A stretch of 64,000 bases of DNA from Brucella pseudogrignonensis (GCF_002252525.1 NZ_NNRM01000017.1:496001-560000), one strand, 5' to 3'. Counted from the stretch's first letter, positions 8,590-16,278 are shown. A program made the numbers and translations. Notes: generated by a model not told the origin, from the letters alone.

Positions 8590-9285
8590 ATGTCCCGATC
8601 AGAACGTCTTTTTGAACTCTTGCAGGCGTTGCGCCGTCACCGTCGGCCGGTTAGTGGCAAAACGCTTGCCGCGGAAACCGGTGTCAGTATCCGCACGCTG
8701 TATCGCGATATTGCAAGTTTGCAGGCGCAGGGGGCAGAGATAGAGGGTGAACCGGGTATTGGCTATGTACTCAAACCCGGCTTTCTGTTGCCTCCATTGA
8801 TGTTTCGTCCCGAAGAGATCGATGCGCTGGTACTGGGTGCGCGGTGGGTGGCGGAGCGAACCGACCACAAGCTTCAGGATGCTGCAAAAGGCGCACTTGC
8901 ACGCATAAGCGCTGTCTTGCCCGATGAATTGCGGGCAACGCTTGATACCTCAACGCTCCTTGTCGGTCCGAGTGCAAAGCTGCCGACCGATGGCATCGAT
9001 ACTGCAATTCTTCGCGAAGCGATCAGGGCTGAACGCAAAGTTCTGCTCGATTATCAGGACGGCAATGGCCAAGTGACAAAGCGCGTGATCTGGCCGTTTG
9101 CACTTTCATTTTTTGATGATGCGCGCGTGCTCGTTGCGTGGTGCGAATTGCGTGAAGGCTTCCGGCACTTTCGCACGGACAGAATTGCTGCGGTTGACGT
9201 TGTGGAACAGCGTTATCCGAAACGCCGTCAGACTCTGTTGCGTGAGTGGCGTGAGACACAAGGAATTAAACCACGCGAATTATGA
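8590..9285 (+). CDS. YafY-type transcriptional regulator (HTH + WYL domain)
   Basis: A 231-residue DNA-binding regulator. Residues 1-60 form a DeoR/HTH_11-type winged helix (RLFELLQALRRHRRPVSGKTLA, then GVSIRTLYRDIASLQ). A WYL ligand-sensing domain occupies about 135-215, ending in the typical FRHFRTDRIAAVDV. In this family the WYL domain binds small ligands or nucleic acid and the protein often controls an adjacent gene. Here a VOC-fold gene follows 67 bp downstream on the same strand, and identical palindromes precede both genes, arguing for autoregulation plus control of the VOC gene. The first ATG in frame is used. Confidence 0.92.
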   Translation: MSRSERLFELLQALRRHRRPVSGKTLAAETGVSIRTLYRDIASLQAQGAEIEGEPGIGYVLKPGFLLPPLMFRPEEIDALVLGARWVAERTDHKLQDAAKGALARISAVLPDELRATLDTSTLLVGPSAKLPTDGIDTAILREAIRAERKVLLDYQDGNGQVTKRVIWPFALSFFDDARVLVAWCELREGFRHFRTDRIAAVDVVEQRYPKRRQTLLREWRETQGIKPREL

Positions 9286-9287
9286 TA

Positions 9288-9304
9288 CTGCCAAAAACTG
9301 GCAG
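9288..9304. promoter_or_regulatory. Palindromic operator upstream of the VOC gene
   Basis: CTGCCA-AAAAC-TGGCAG, with the same half-sites and 5-bp spacing as the site at 8547. It begins 3 bp after the regulator stop and lies 49 bp before the VOC gene start at 9353, giving that gene its own regulated promoter. Confidence 0.75.
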
Positions 9305-9352
9305 TGTGGTGCTGTAGATCGAGGATGTCACAATTTTACAGAGGACATTTTG

Positions 9353-9724
9353 ATGATCGACAAGAACAGTATCCTGCTTTTCGTCACCGACACAGACGCA
9401 AGCATTCGCTTTTATACAAAGCTGCTCGGGCAGGAGCCGGTAGCGGCCAGCCCGACATTTGGTATGTTCATTTTGCCTTCTGGTCTTGGCTTGGGCCTTT
9501 GGAAAAAAACTGGCGTTGAACCGGCACCAACCGCCGCAGGCGGGGCGGCTGATCTTGGCTTCCGCGTGAATGAACCGGGAATGGTCGATTCAATGTATGT
9601 TGATTGGAAGGCGAAGGGGGCTTCCATCCTCATGCTGCCGACCGACCTTGATTTTGGACGCAGTTTCGTTGCTGCCGATCCGGATGGGCATCGCCTTCGG
9701 GTCTACACAGTCGATGATGAATAG
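9353..9724 (+). CDS. VOC superfamily protein (glyoxalase/bleomycin resistance-like)
   Basis: A 123-residue single-domain VOC protein (two beta-alpha-beta-beta-beta modules), seen in ILLFVTDTDASIRFYTKLLGQEP at the start and SFVAADPDGHRLRVYTV at the end. Such proteins bind metal or hydrophobic ligands and act as lyases, dioxygenases or drug-binding proteins; the substrate cannot be told. The open frame extends to 9098 through the regulator gene, but GAGGAC at 9341-9346 and family length support the ATG at 9353. The upstream CTGCCA-N5-TGGCAG site suggests control by the WYL regulator. Confidence 0.88.
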   Translation: MIDKNSILLFVTDTDASIRFYTKLLGQEPVAASPTFGMFILPSGLGLGLWKKTGVEPAPTAAGGAADLGFRVNEPGMVDSMYVDWKAKGASILMLPTDLDFGRSFVAADPDGHRLRVYTVDDE

Positions 9725-9725
9725 C

Positions 9726-9754
9726 AAAAAGGCCGGTGAAAACCGGCCTTTTTT
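9726..9754. terminator. Bidirectional terminator between the VOC gene and hemA
   Basis: AAAAAGGCCGGT (9726-9737), GAAA tetraloop, ACCGGCCTTTTTT (9742-9754). A-run before and T-run after the stem allow termination from both converging genes. Confidence 0.92.
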
Positions 9755-9775
9755 GATGCTTTATTGCTGAACTTA

Positions 9776-11053
9776 TCAGCCGCCCGCTTTGGAAACCATC
9801 AGCGGAATGATGCGGTCTGAATTAGCAGCTTTCGGTGCATCCGGTTCTGCAAATGGGATGCCAAGCGTGTTCCAGACTTCCAACAATGCATCCTTGAGAC
9901 CATCAATCAGCAGGTCGTCATGCAATGGTGACGGAGTGATGCGCAGGCGTTCGGTGCCGCGTGGCACAGTCGGATAGTTGATTGGCTGAATATAGATGCC
10001 ATGCACGTCGAGAAGACGGTCGCTGGCTTTCTTGCAAAGTTCCGGATCGCCAACCAGAATTGGTACGATGTGTGTTTCCGAAGACATGACGGGGAACCCG
10101 GCGGCCGACAGAACGTCCTTGGCGCGCTGCGCCTGACGCTGCTGGCCATCGCGTTCGACCTGCGAAACCTTCAGGTGACGGATCGCAGCGGTCGCGGAAG
10201 CAGCAACAGCTGGCGGAAGCGACGTCGTGAAAATGAAGCCCGGCGCATAAGAGCGCACGGCATCGATGATTGCGCGAGAACCGGTGATATAGCCACCCAG
10301 CGCGCCAAATGCCTTGGCAAGCGTGCCTTCGATAATGTCGATGCGATCGGCAAGGCCGTCACGTTCGGTGATGCCACCACCACGGGCGCCATACATGCCA
10401 ACAGCATGGACCTCATCGATATAGGTCATGGCGTTATATTTGTCGGCGAGGTCTACAATCTTTTCGATAGGCGCAATGTCGCCATCCATCGAATAAACGG
10501 ATTCAAACACGATCAGCTTGGCACGGGAATGGTCCGCAGCTTTCAGAAGCTGTTCGAGGTGCTCGACGTCGTTATGGCGGAAAATCTTCTTTTCTGCACC
10601 GGAGCGACGCACGCCTTCGATCATTGAAGCGTGGTTCAATTCGTCAGAAAGGATCAGGCAATTTGGAAGCAGCCGTGCAATTGTCGAGATCGATGCTTCG
10701 TTGGAAACGAAACCTGATGTGAAGACGAGACCGGCTTCCTTGCCATGCAGATCGGCAAGTTCTGCTTCCAGCTCTACGAGCGGATGGTTGTTACCCGAAA
10801 TATTGCGGGTTCCACCTGCGCCGGAGCCTGTATTGTTGGCTGTATCGCACATTGCTTTAATGACATCAGGATGGTGCCCCATGCCAAGATAGTCGTTCGA
10901 GCACCAAACGGTGATCTCACGGGCAGTGCCATTGTTACGCCAGGTAGCTCGGGGGAAGCGGCCCACAATGCGTTCAAGATCAGCAAACACGCGGTAACGC
11001 TTCTCGGCGTGCAACTGGTCGATCGCTTCTTCAAAAAACCGGCGATAGTCCAT
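9776..11053 (-). CDS. hemA: 5-aminolevulinate synthase
   Basis: Condenses glycine and succinyl-CoA to 5-aminolevulinate, the first step of heme synthesis in alphaproteobacteria (Shemin pathway). The 425-residue protein is a PLP enzyme of the alpha-oxoamine synthase family. It shows [20 protein letters not shown], the glycine-rich [14 protein letters not shown] segment, the cofactor Asp in [12 protein letters not shown] and the Schiff-base lysine Lys247 in [14 protein letters not shown]. Full length. A perfect Fnr/FixK-type palindrome lies at 11147-11160, about 94 bp upstream, suggesting induction under low oxygen. A shared bidirectional terminator follows it. Confidence 0.97.
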   Translation of the reverse strand: MDYRRFFEEAIDQLHAEKRYRVFADLERIVGRFPRATWRNNGTAREITVWCSNDYLGMGHHPDVIKAMCDTANNTGSGAGGTRNISGNNHPLVELEAELADLHGKEAGLVFTSGFVSNEASISTIARLLPNCLILSDELNHASMIEGVRRSGAEKKIFRHNDVEHLEQLLKAADHSRAKLIVFESVYSMDGDIAPIEKIVDLADKYNAMTYIDEVHAVGMYGARGGGITERDGLADRIDIIEGTLAKAFGALGGYITGSRAIIDAVRSYAPGFIFTTSLPPAVAASATAAIRHLKVSQVERDGQQRQAQRAKDVLSAAGFPVMSSETHIVPILVGDPELCKKASDRLLDVHGIYIQPINYPTVPRGTERLRITPSPLHDDLLIDGLKDALLEVWNTLGIPFAEPDAPKAANSDRIIPLMVSKAGG

Positions 11054-11146
11054 TATACGCTCCTTGTTACTGCTCTAGTACCGCTTTTGCTCGATTGCGT
11101 CCATGCCGCAATGACGGGCAATTTGCCACGCTTTCGTGAAGCTGCA

Positions 11147-11160
11147 TTGATCAAAATCAA
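11147..11160. promoter_or_regulatory. Fnr/FixK-type box upstream of hemA
   Basis: TTGAT-CAAA-ATCAA exactly matches the Fnr/FixK/FnrN consensus TTGAT-N4-ATCAA. It ends 94 bp before the hemA start on the minus strand. The same consensus precedes fixN at 62688. It also lies 41 bp from the stop of the deacetylase gene, so hemA is the only adjacent promoter it can serve. Confidence 0.8.
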
Positions 11161-11200
11161 ACAAATAGCCGGTTTTCAGTATCTGAACAAAAAAGGCGAA

Positions 11201-11911
11201 CTATCTGGTCATCAGGCGGTAGATGAATTTTGGTGCCAAATCTCGGCGGCGTACATAGACCCGCGGCATACCGAATGGATCGTCGGATGCTCGTGCGCGG
11301 GCACGGACAGTCGTTGTTGCAGTTTCATATCCGGCTTCGCGGCACATCTCGCGATGCACGGCATGATTCCCGCCATAGGGATAAGCGAAGTTAGTCACTT
11401 CTGATCCAAGCATGTCCTCGAGCATAGTCTTGGATAGGGCGATCTGCTGGCGAGCTTCGTCTTCCGGTATCTGTTCAAGATTGACGTGATCGATTGTATG
11501 CGCGCCGACTTCGTGGCCGAGTGCTGCCCATTCACGCATCTGCGCGACTGACATACAAGGCGTCAGCGGCACACCCATGGCCTGATCCCACACATTGCTG
11601 CCGCCAACTTGATTGGCAACGAAATAGTTGGTTGCTGTGAAGCCAAAATCGGCAAGAACCGGCAGCGCATTCTCATAATTATTGAGAAATCCGTCATCGA
11701 AGGTGATGACTGCGACTTTGCCGGTCTTCTCGCCTTTAATATAAGGCATGGCATCGCGCAGTGAGAGGCCTTGATAACCAAGCCTCTTCAGCCAGGCCAT
11801 CTGGTTTCGAAACTTGTCCGGATGCACCCAAAGCCCGCGAAAAGGAATCTTCTTATGTGGGAGAGGGGCAATCTGATGATAGAGAAGAATCGGAACAGCC
11901 ATTTGTTTCAC
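11201..11911 (-). CDS. Polysaccharide deacetylase family protein
   Basis: A 236-residue NodB-homology (CE4) protein. The motif-1 aspartates are Asp72-Asp73 in ITFDDGF, and the motif-2 metal ligands are His138 and His142 in GAHTIDHVNL. NFAYPYGG follows as motif 3. CE4 enzymes remove N-acetyl groups from GlcNAc-containing polymers. No signal peptide is evident, which fits action on a cytoplasmic lipid-linked or nucleotide-linked substrate. It overlaps the upstream GT25 gene by 4 bp (ATGA), so the two are co-translated; both probably modify a surface glycan. Confidence 0.88.
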   Translation of the reverse strand: MKQMAVPILLYHQIAPLPHKKIPFRGLWVHPDKFRNQMAWLKRLGYQGLSLRDAMPYIKGEKTGKVAVITFDDGFLNNYENALPVLADFGFTATNYFVANQVGGSNVWDQAMGVPLTPCMSVAQMREWAALGHEVGAHTIDHVNLEQIPEDEARQQIALSKTMLEDMLGSEVTNFAYPYGGNHAVHREMCREAGYETATTTVRARARASDDPFGMPRVYVRRRDLAPKFIYRLMTR

Positions 11912-12633
11912 TTCGATCTTGCAGAAAAGCGACGCACACGCATCCGGTAGATTGGGCGCAGGATCTCACGCGCAAGCTTATCTGAGAAGGACTTCTTGTG
12001 CTGGATGGTCGTCCCGCCAAGCTGTGCGGAGATTTCCTTGACCCCGCCTGGAATGACTGCAAGCGGCTGCAGGCCCGTCACCCAGCGCATTTGTACAGTG
12101 GTGTCGACAGGTCGGTCGAACTGTTCTGTCGCTGCAAGTAATTTCTGAGCCGCGTCGAAACTCACAAGCTGCGCCACCATACCAAGCCCGATTGGATTGG
12201 GAATGATGATGCGTATCTGGTCGTTGCGAAACACTTCGCGACCATGTTCGCGATCGTCGCGGAAAGTGAATCGTACGAAGCTGCCTGGCTCAAAATGATT
12301 GGTGACGGCATGGAAGGCGGCGTTAAAAACGGCTGTCAGTTCGATGTCGTCTTCGATGATAAAACCGGCATCGAGTTTCTGATCAACAATGGCCTGCCAA
12401 GCTTTGCGATGCGACAGAAAGCACGCGATTTCATTCTTGCTCAATTCAAAAGGATAACGCGGCGCATGAAGTTTGCGGCGGTAAACGCGTTTGATTTCCG
12501 CGTCTGCGAGTGCGCGGCTGTCAACAGCGTCAATGACTTCTGTTTTGACAGGCAGTTCACGAATGAGTTTGTCGACTTGCGGTCCGCGATCGGTCGAGCG
12601 CGCCAAGTGGATGATAAAGGCCTTGATGTTCAT
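11908..12633 (-). CDS. Glycosyltransferase family 25 protein (LPS-type)
   Basis: A 241-residue protein of the GT25 family (LgtB/Lob1-like, LPS galactosyl- or glucosyltransferases). Marks are FIIHLARSTDRGPQVDKL at the start, LSKNEIACFLSHRKAWQ at about 74-90 and the acidic metal-binding FIIEDDIEL near residue 105. It contains no membrane segment; the C-terminus is basic (RMRVRRFSARSK), which suits binding at the inner face of the membrane. Its stop overlaps the deacetylase start by 4 bp. The sugar and acceptor cannot be deduced. Confidence 0.88.
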   Translation of the reverse strand: MNIKAFIIHLARSTDRGPQVDKLIRELPVKTEVIDAVDSRALADAEIKRVYRRKLHAPRYPFELSKNEIACFLSHRKAWQAIVDQKLDAGFIIEDDIELTAVFNAAFHAVTNHFEPGSFVRFTFRDDREHGREVFRNDQIRIIIPNPIGLGMVAQLVSFDAAQKLLAATEQFDRPVDTTVQMRWVTGLQPLAVIPGGVKEISAQLGGTTIQHKKSFSDKLAREILRPIYRMRVRRFSARSK

Positions 12634-12718
12634 GTAAAACCTGAGCGCGCAAAAAGTAAATTCAGCCGAAGCGGCGTTCTATATCTGCTATGCGCTTAAT
12701 TTTCGCAAGTCACACTTA

Positions 12719-13333
12719 CTAGCCTACTTTATGAAGATCTCCCGCAGCGATCTTTTCTTCGATCCACTTGCGCTCGGCTGCCCAGTCGTGCCGCTTCCAG
12801 CCTTCCCAGCTGAAGCCACAGATTTTGACGTCCCAATCGGGTAAAGAGTATTTACGCAGAACAAGCCAGATACCGAAGAAGCCAGTGCTGGGAAAGACTG
12901 TCTTCATGCGGTCAGCGCCAATGCCAAGCTCTTCACAAACAGCGAAATAATCCTGCGAAGGCATGATGCGGATCTTCTTTCCAGCACGACCGAAATAATC
13001 AATTGCCTGATTGGTCCAGTCAGCGCGGCGGCCTTTTAGGCGTGAGAGAAAATTGGGGTGGTGGTGGAACCGCTTGATGATGCTCGGATGAAATGCAAAC
13101 AGAACTTCAGGGGTCTTTCGAACAATCTCTGAATTTATGAAAGTCGGATCTTTGATCCATTGTTCCATCTGCTTGCTCGATGTTGCAAGCATCAACATGT
13201 CGGTTTTTGTGCCGCTCATTCCGAGAGAGACGCGCGGTTCATTGAAACGAAGGACAAGATCGGCTGCGTCAATTTCAGAAGACAGATCACGGTCGAGAGG
13301 ACCGTTCCCGACAATAAATATCGTTTTGTTCAT
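12719..13333 (-). CDS. Putative GT29 sialyltransferase-like glycosyltransferase
   Basis: A 204-residue cytoplasmic protein. FIVGNGPLDRDLSSEIDAAD followed by LRFNEP resembles the sialyl motif L (GNG...ID.AD.V.R.N) and PSTGFFGIWLVL resembles motif S of family GT29. Homologues in rhizobia are often labelled urease operon accessory protein, a name based on location only. It sits 85 bp upstream of the GT25 gene on the same strand, so the three genes probably form one glycan unit. Activity, donor and acceptor are unknown; the size is short for a GT29 enzyme, so a sugar-binding relative is possible. Confidence 0.65.
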   Translation of the reverse strand: MNKTIFIVGNGPLDRDLSSEIDAADLVLRFNEPRVSLGMSGTKTDMLMLATSSKQMEQWIKDPTFINSEIVRKTPEVLFAFHPSIIKRFHHHPNFLSRLKGRRADWTNQAIDYFGRAGKKIRIMPSQDYFAVCEELGIGADRMKTVFPSTGFFGIWLVLRKYSLPDWDVKICGFSWEGWKRHDWAAERKWIEEKIAAGDLHKVG

Positions 13334-13455
13334 ACGTTGGGGAATCTTATTCTGTTAAGCCAGATAAACAGATTTAGTTAAAATCCGAAGATTACAAGTT
13401 TCGAACGCCCTCCTAACTCTATGGAGAGGTGTTTTGCCGATCACTTTTATCGCGG

Positions 13456-13478
13456 GCAGTAACGAACTGCGTTACTGC
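13456..13478. promoter_or_regulatory. Inverted repeat upstream of the DUF1127 gene
   Basis: GCAGTAACG-AACTG-CGTTACTGC is a perfect 9-bp inverted repeat. A 12-bp palindrome GTCAGCGCTGAC follows at 13493-13504. Both lie in the 291-bp gap between the divergent GT29-like and DUF1127 genes. They could be operators or a leader hairpin; no regulator is implied by position. Confidence 0.5.
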
Positions 13479-13624
13479 GGGTTGCTCATTGTGTCAGCGC
13501 TGACGTCATTGCAGCCATGCAGTTTATGCACTTCTCAAAACGATTAAAAAGACGGAAGCTTCATATTGGGAGGAAGGTAAAAAGCTCAGCGCTTAGAAGG
13601 TGCTGAATATAAGGGGATACCACA

Positions 13625-13774
13625 ATGAACCACCTCCGTACCCAGTTTTCCCGTTGGATGCAGTATCGCGAAAATCTGCGCGAGTTGAGCGGTTGCACTG
13701 ACCGCGAGCTTTATGATCTCGGTCTGACGCGAGATGACATTCATCGCGTAGCCCGTGAAGCAGCTTTCGCCTGA
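13625..13774 (+). CDS. DUF1127 (YjiS-like) mini-protein
   Basis: A 49-residue Arg-rich protein beginning MNHLRTQFSRWM and carrying the DUF1127 core LRELSGCTDRELYDLGL followed by TRDDIHRVAREAAFA. AAGGGG at about 13611-13616 is a fair ribosome-binding site. Members of this family are widespread in alphaproteobacteria; one, CcaF1 of Rhodobacter, binds RNA and acts in maturation of small RNAs that carry CCUCCUCCC loops, while others in Agrobacterium affect phosphate and carbon metabolism. An RNA of that loop type lies 2.6 kb downstream (16310), which makes the pairing worth noting. A 9-bp hairpin overlaps its stop codon. Confidence 0.9.
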   Translation: MNHLRTQFSRWMQYRENLRELSGCTDRELYDLGLTRDDIHRVAREAAFA

Positions 13775-13787
13775 TTACTCAGGCGAA
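13766..13787 (+). terminator. Hairpin overlapping the DUF1127 stop codon
   Basis: TTCGCCTGA, loop TTAC, TCAGGCGAA: a perfect 9-bp stem that includes the stop codon at 13772-13774. No T-run follows, so it may be an RNA-processing or stability element rather than a true terminator. Confidence 0.45.
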
Positions 13788-13804
13788 GCGTCTATAAGGC
13801 AGCT

Positions 13805-13990
13805 TCAAACTTCGCCCGGCTTTTTAAAGCGGATGTGAATGTCGTCGCCTGCAAGATCAAAACCGGCATAGTTGCGCTGAAAGGCGATAAGGGCATCATT
13901 TACGCCCTTTGAATAATCGTCGTCATGCACTTCGACGTGATGCCGGTAAATGATGCGATCGTCTTTGTAGAATATAACCTGACCTTCCAT
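13805..13990 (-). CDS. Small hypothetical protein
   Basis: A 61-residue protein without signal peptide or membrane segment, with an acidic His-containing middle (YRHHVEVHDDDYSKG) and a basic end. It is not assigned to any family I know. It is probably real because a strong GAGGAGG ribosome-binding site (read on the minus strand, 13996-14002) stands at good distance from the ATG and the frame is compact. It converges on the DUF1127 gene with 30 bp between stops. Confidence 0.65.
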   Translation of the reverse strand: MEGQVIFYKDDRIIYRHHVEVHDDDYSKGVNDALIAFQRNYAGFDLAGDDIHIRFKKPGEV

Positions 13991-14081
13991 GATGGCCTCC
14001 TCTTAAAGCCTTATGGTGCCTGCTGAGCAAAGCTCACGCACATCGGTATCTTCTATCGAGATAGGCGTTGGCTTGTTGCTT

Positions 14082-14972
14082 TCAAGCTTTGCCGCTGTCG
14101 TTTTCGCCTTTGCAAAGCGCAAGCCATGCTCTTGCGGCATGGGAAAGAAACGCGCCTTTGCGCCAGATCAAGGCCAAGTCCCAATTCACTTCCGCGTCTC
14201 TGATCCGATGGATGCGAACGCCGGGATTCTTGCGCTGTTCGGCGATCATTTGCGGCAGAAAGCCAATACCCATGCCTGCCGCCACCAACTCGACAATAAA
14301 GTCGATCTGGCTGGAGCGCACGGCGACATGCGGAAACAATCCACGCTGATGACACGCATCCAGAATGATATGATTGAGCGCGAAGCCGCTTTCGAAAAGA
14401 ATGAAGGGCAGGCTCGCAATGTCCGACAAGGGAATGCCACCATCATCGGTGAAACTGTGATTGGCTGGAAGCAGGGCTACGACCGGTTCGCAGCGGACCT
14501 CCTGCCATTCGAAGCTCTCTTCGACGGGCAGAAGCGAGGCGGCAAGTTCCACATCGCCAGCCAGCAAAAGCTCTTCCAGCCGCTTGCTGCCGTGTTCGAC
14601 AAGCTGAATGTCGATATCGGGGTAGAGCTTGGTAAAGGCTGCAAAGACCGGAGCAAACAAAACGCTGGAGCCGATGGGTGGCAAGCCAAGTCGCAAGAGC
14701 CCGCGCTTAAGTCCGCGCAACTCGCCGAGCTCGGTCAGCATATCATCTTTTTCGGTCAGCATCGCCAATGCGCGGCGGTAGACGATTTCGCCTGCACTTG
14801 TCAGGCGGGGTGGGGTGGCCTCTCGGTCAAGCAATGTGAGCCCGAGTTCTTCTTCGAGCTGCCGCACCGTCTTGCTGACGGTGGATTGGGTGGCATTGAT
14901 GGTGCGGGCCGCGGCCGAAAAGCCGCCCTGTCGCACCACTTCCACGAAAGCCTGAAAGCCGCGTAAGTTCAT
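14082..14972 (-). CDS. LysR-type regulator divergent from lrgAB
   Basis: A 296-residue LysR-type regulator: winged HTH at residues 1-60 (MNLRGFQAFVEVVRQGGFSA, then ATQSTVSKTVRQLEEELG) and a periplasmic-binding-protein-like effector domain from about 90 to 290. It is transcribed away from lrgA with 97 bp between starts. Two ATTC-N7-GAAT sites lie in that gap (14978 and 15009), each fitting the LysR T-N11-A rule. In Gram-positive bacteria a LysR protein (CidR) controls cid/lrg operons in response to acetate or pyruvate overflow; a like role here is inference. Confidence 0.92.
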   Translation of the reverse strand: MNLRGFQAFVEVVRQGGFSAAARTINATQSTVSKTVRQLEEELGLTLLDREATPPRLTSAGEIVYRRALAMLTEKDDMLTELGELRGLKRGLLRLGLPPIGSSVLFAPVFAAFTKLYPDIDIQLVEHGSKRLEELLLAGDVELAASLLPVEESFEWQEVRCEPVVALLPANHSFTDDGGIPLSDIASLPFILFESGFALNHIILDACHQRGLFPHVAVRSSQIDFIVELVAAGMGIGFLPQMIAEQRKNPGVRIHRIRDAEVNWDLALIWRKGAFLSHAARAWLALCKGENDSGKA

Positions 14973-14973
14973 A

Positions 14974-15023
14974 AGCTATTCTATTATGGAATAGCTGCAA
15001 TGAAATCAATTCATTTCTGGAAT
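14974..15023. promoter_or_regulatory. Paired LysR-type binding sites between lysR and lrgA
   Basis: Site 1 (14978-14992) and site 2 (15009-15023) both read ATTC-N7-GAAT, 31 bp apart or about three helical turns. Site 1 extends to an 8-bp palindrome AGCTATTC/GAATAGCT (14974-14996) and begins 2 bp from the lysR start codon, so binding there could also block lysR translation initiation or transcription. Confidence 0.7.
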
Positions 15024-15069
15024 GGCGGCGCAGCCCCTATATTGAATTCACAAACACCCGCACTGGAAC

Positions 15070-15483
15070 ATGACCATGACCACCCATAACCTGATGATCC
15101 GCTTTCGCTATGCGCTGCACAACAGCCGTCTGATGCAGATTGCGACCCTGTTCGGCTTCTGGCTGGCAGGTGAGGGTTTTGTCCGCCTGGTTGGACTGCC
15201 GCTACCCGGTGGTATTGTCGGCATGGCGCTGGTTCTGGCGCTGCTCTTAAGTGGTCGCATCAGCCTGTTCAGCATGAAGCGTGGCGCGGAATGGTTTCTG
15301 GCGGAAATGCTTTTGTTCTTTGTGCCTGCGGTTCTCGCCGTTCTTGAGCATCAGGAGCTGCTCGGAATGCTCGGGGTGAAGATCATGGCTGTTATTTTGG
15401 TTGGCACGCTGACTGTGATGACAGTGACAGCACTTACTGTTGATATGTGCTATCGCCTGAGTGTGCGCTATGCCGCTAAGTAA
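15070..15483 (+). CDS. lrgA: CidA/LrgA family membrane protein
   Basis: A 137-residue inner-membrane protein with about four hydrophobic helices and the CidA/LrgA signature GLPLPGGIVGMALVLALL. LrgA/CidA proteins are holin-like and act with LrgB/CidB in murein hydrolase control or, by newer evidence, in pyruvate uptake. The next gene overlaps by 14 bp, as in other lrgAB operons. The divergent LysR gene with its paired sites probably controls it. Two in-frame ATGs lie at 15070 and 15076; the first is given. Confidence 0.9.
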   Translation: MTMTTHNLMIRFRYALHNSRLMQIATLFGFWLAGEGFVRLVGLPLPGGIVGMALVLALLLSGRISLFSMKRGAEWFLAEMLLFFVPAVLAVLEHQELLGMLGVKIMAVILVGTLTVMTVTALTVDMCYRLSVRYAAK

Positions 15484-16165
15484 TCCCTATGTGGCGATGC
15501 TGTTTTGGTCAGCGGCCACAATCCTCCTTTACCTGGCAGCAAAGCGCGTCTACCGCCGCTTTCCAATGTGGTGGCTGACACCGCTTGCCGTTACACCATT
15601 GCTGCTGATGGCGCTTCTCATTGGCATGAATGAAAATTATCGCAGCTACTTTGGCGCAACACATTGGCTTGTGGCTTTACTTGGCCCTGCGACCGTAGCC
15701 TTTGCCATTCCGATCTATCAGCAACGCGCAACCATTCGTCGGTACTGGCCTGTTTTGCTGGTCGGTGTGGTGATGGGCAGTTCGTCGGCGATGCTCTCCG
15801 CATGGGGGCTGGCGCACCTTCTTGGCCTCAATGATGCGATCAGCCTCAGTCTGATGCCGCGCTCGATGAGTACGCCTTTTGCCATGACGGTGTCCGGCGA
15901 TATTGGCGGCACGCCTGACCTGACGGCAATCTTTGTGGTCATCACCGGCGTTTTTGGTGCAGCTCTGGGCGAACTCATGCTCAACTGGCTGCCATTGCGC
16001 TCGACGCTCGCACGCGGCGCGCTGTTCGGCATGGGCGCGCATGGTGCAGGCGTCGCCAAGGCGCACCAGATTGGCAGAGAAGAAGGTTCGATCGCTGGCC
16101 TCGTGATGGTGCTTGTCGGACTGGTCAATGTTCTGGCTGCGCCTTTCATTGCCCATCTTCTTTGA
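15470..16165 (+). CDS. lrgB: LrgB family membrane protein
   Basis: A 231-residue protein with about seven membrane helices and the LrgB marks SLMPRSMSTPFAM, GGTPDLTAIFVVITG and MGAHGAGVAKA. Partner of LrgA in a putative pore or pyruvate transport system. The frame is open to a GTG at 15461, but the ATG at 15470 gives a more usual N-terminus; either way it overlaps lrgA, so translation is coupled. Confidence 0.92.
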   Translation: MPLSNPYVAMLFWSAATILLYLAAKRVYRRFPMWWLTPLAVTPLLLMALLIGMNENYRSYFGATHWLVALLGPATVAFAIPIYQQRATIRRYWPVLLVGVVMGSSSAMLSAWGLAHLLGLNDAISLSLMPRSMSTPFAMTVSGDIGGTPDLTAIFVVITGVFGAALGELMLNWLPLRSTLARGALFGMGAHGAGVAKAHQIGREEGSIAGLVMVLVGLVNVLAAPFIAHLL

Positions 16166-16263
16166 ATCATTGTTTTAGCAGCATATTTTTCTACAAATGC
16201 TTATTTAATGAGCGGAACTCTTATATTCACATTTCTGCAACAAACTTAAGCATCGGCGTATTT

Positions 16264-16278
16264 GCATAACTGTTATGC
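16264..16278. promoter_or_regulatory. 15-bp palindrome upstream of the small RNA
   Basis: GCATAAC-T-GTTATGC is a perfect 7-bp inverted repeat about 45 bp before the likely 5' end of the small RNA. It suits a dimeric regulator near the promoter. No regulator is identified. Confidence 0.5.

Noticed and set aside
14013-14966. Plus-strand frame of over 300 codons opposite the LysR gene
   Set aside because: Shadow of the LysR gene at 14082-14972, which has a clear HTH and effector domain.
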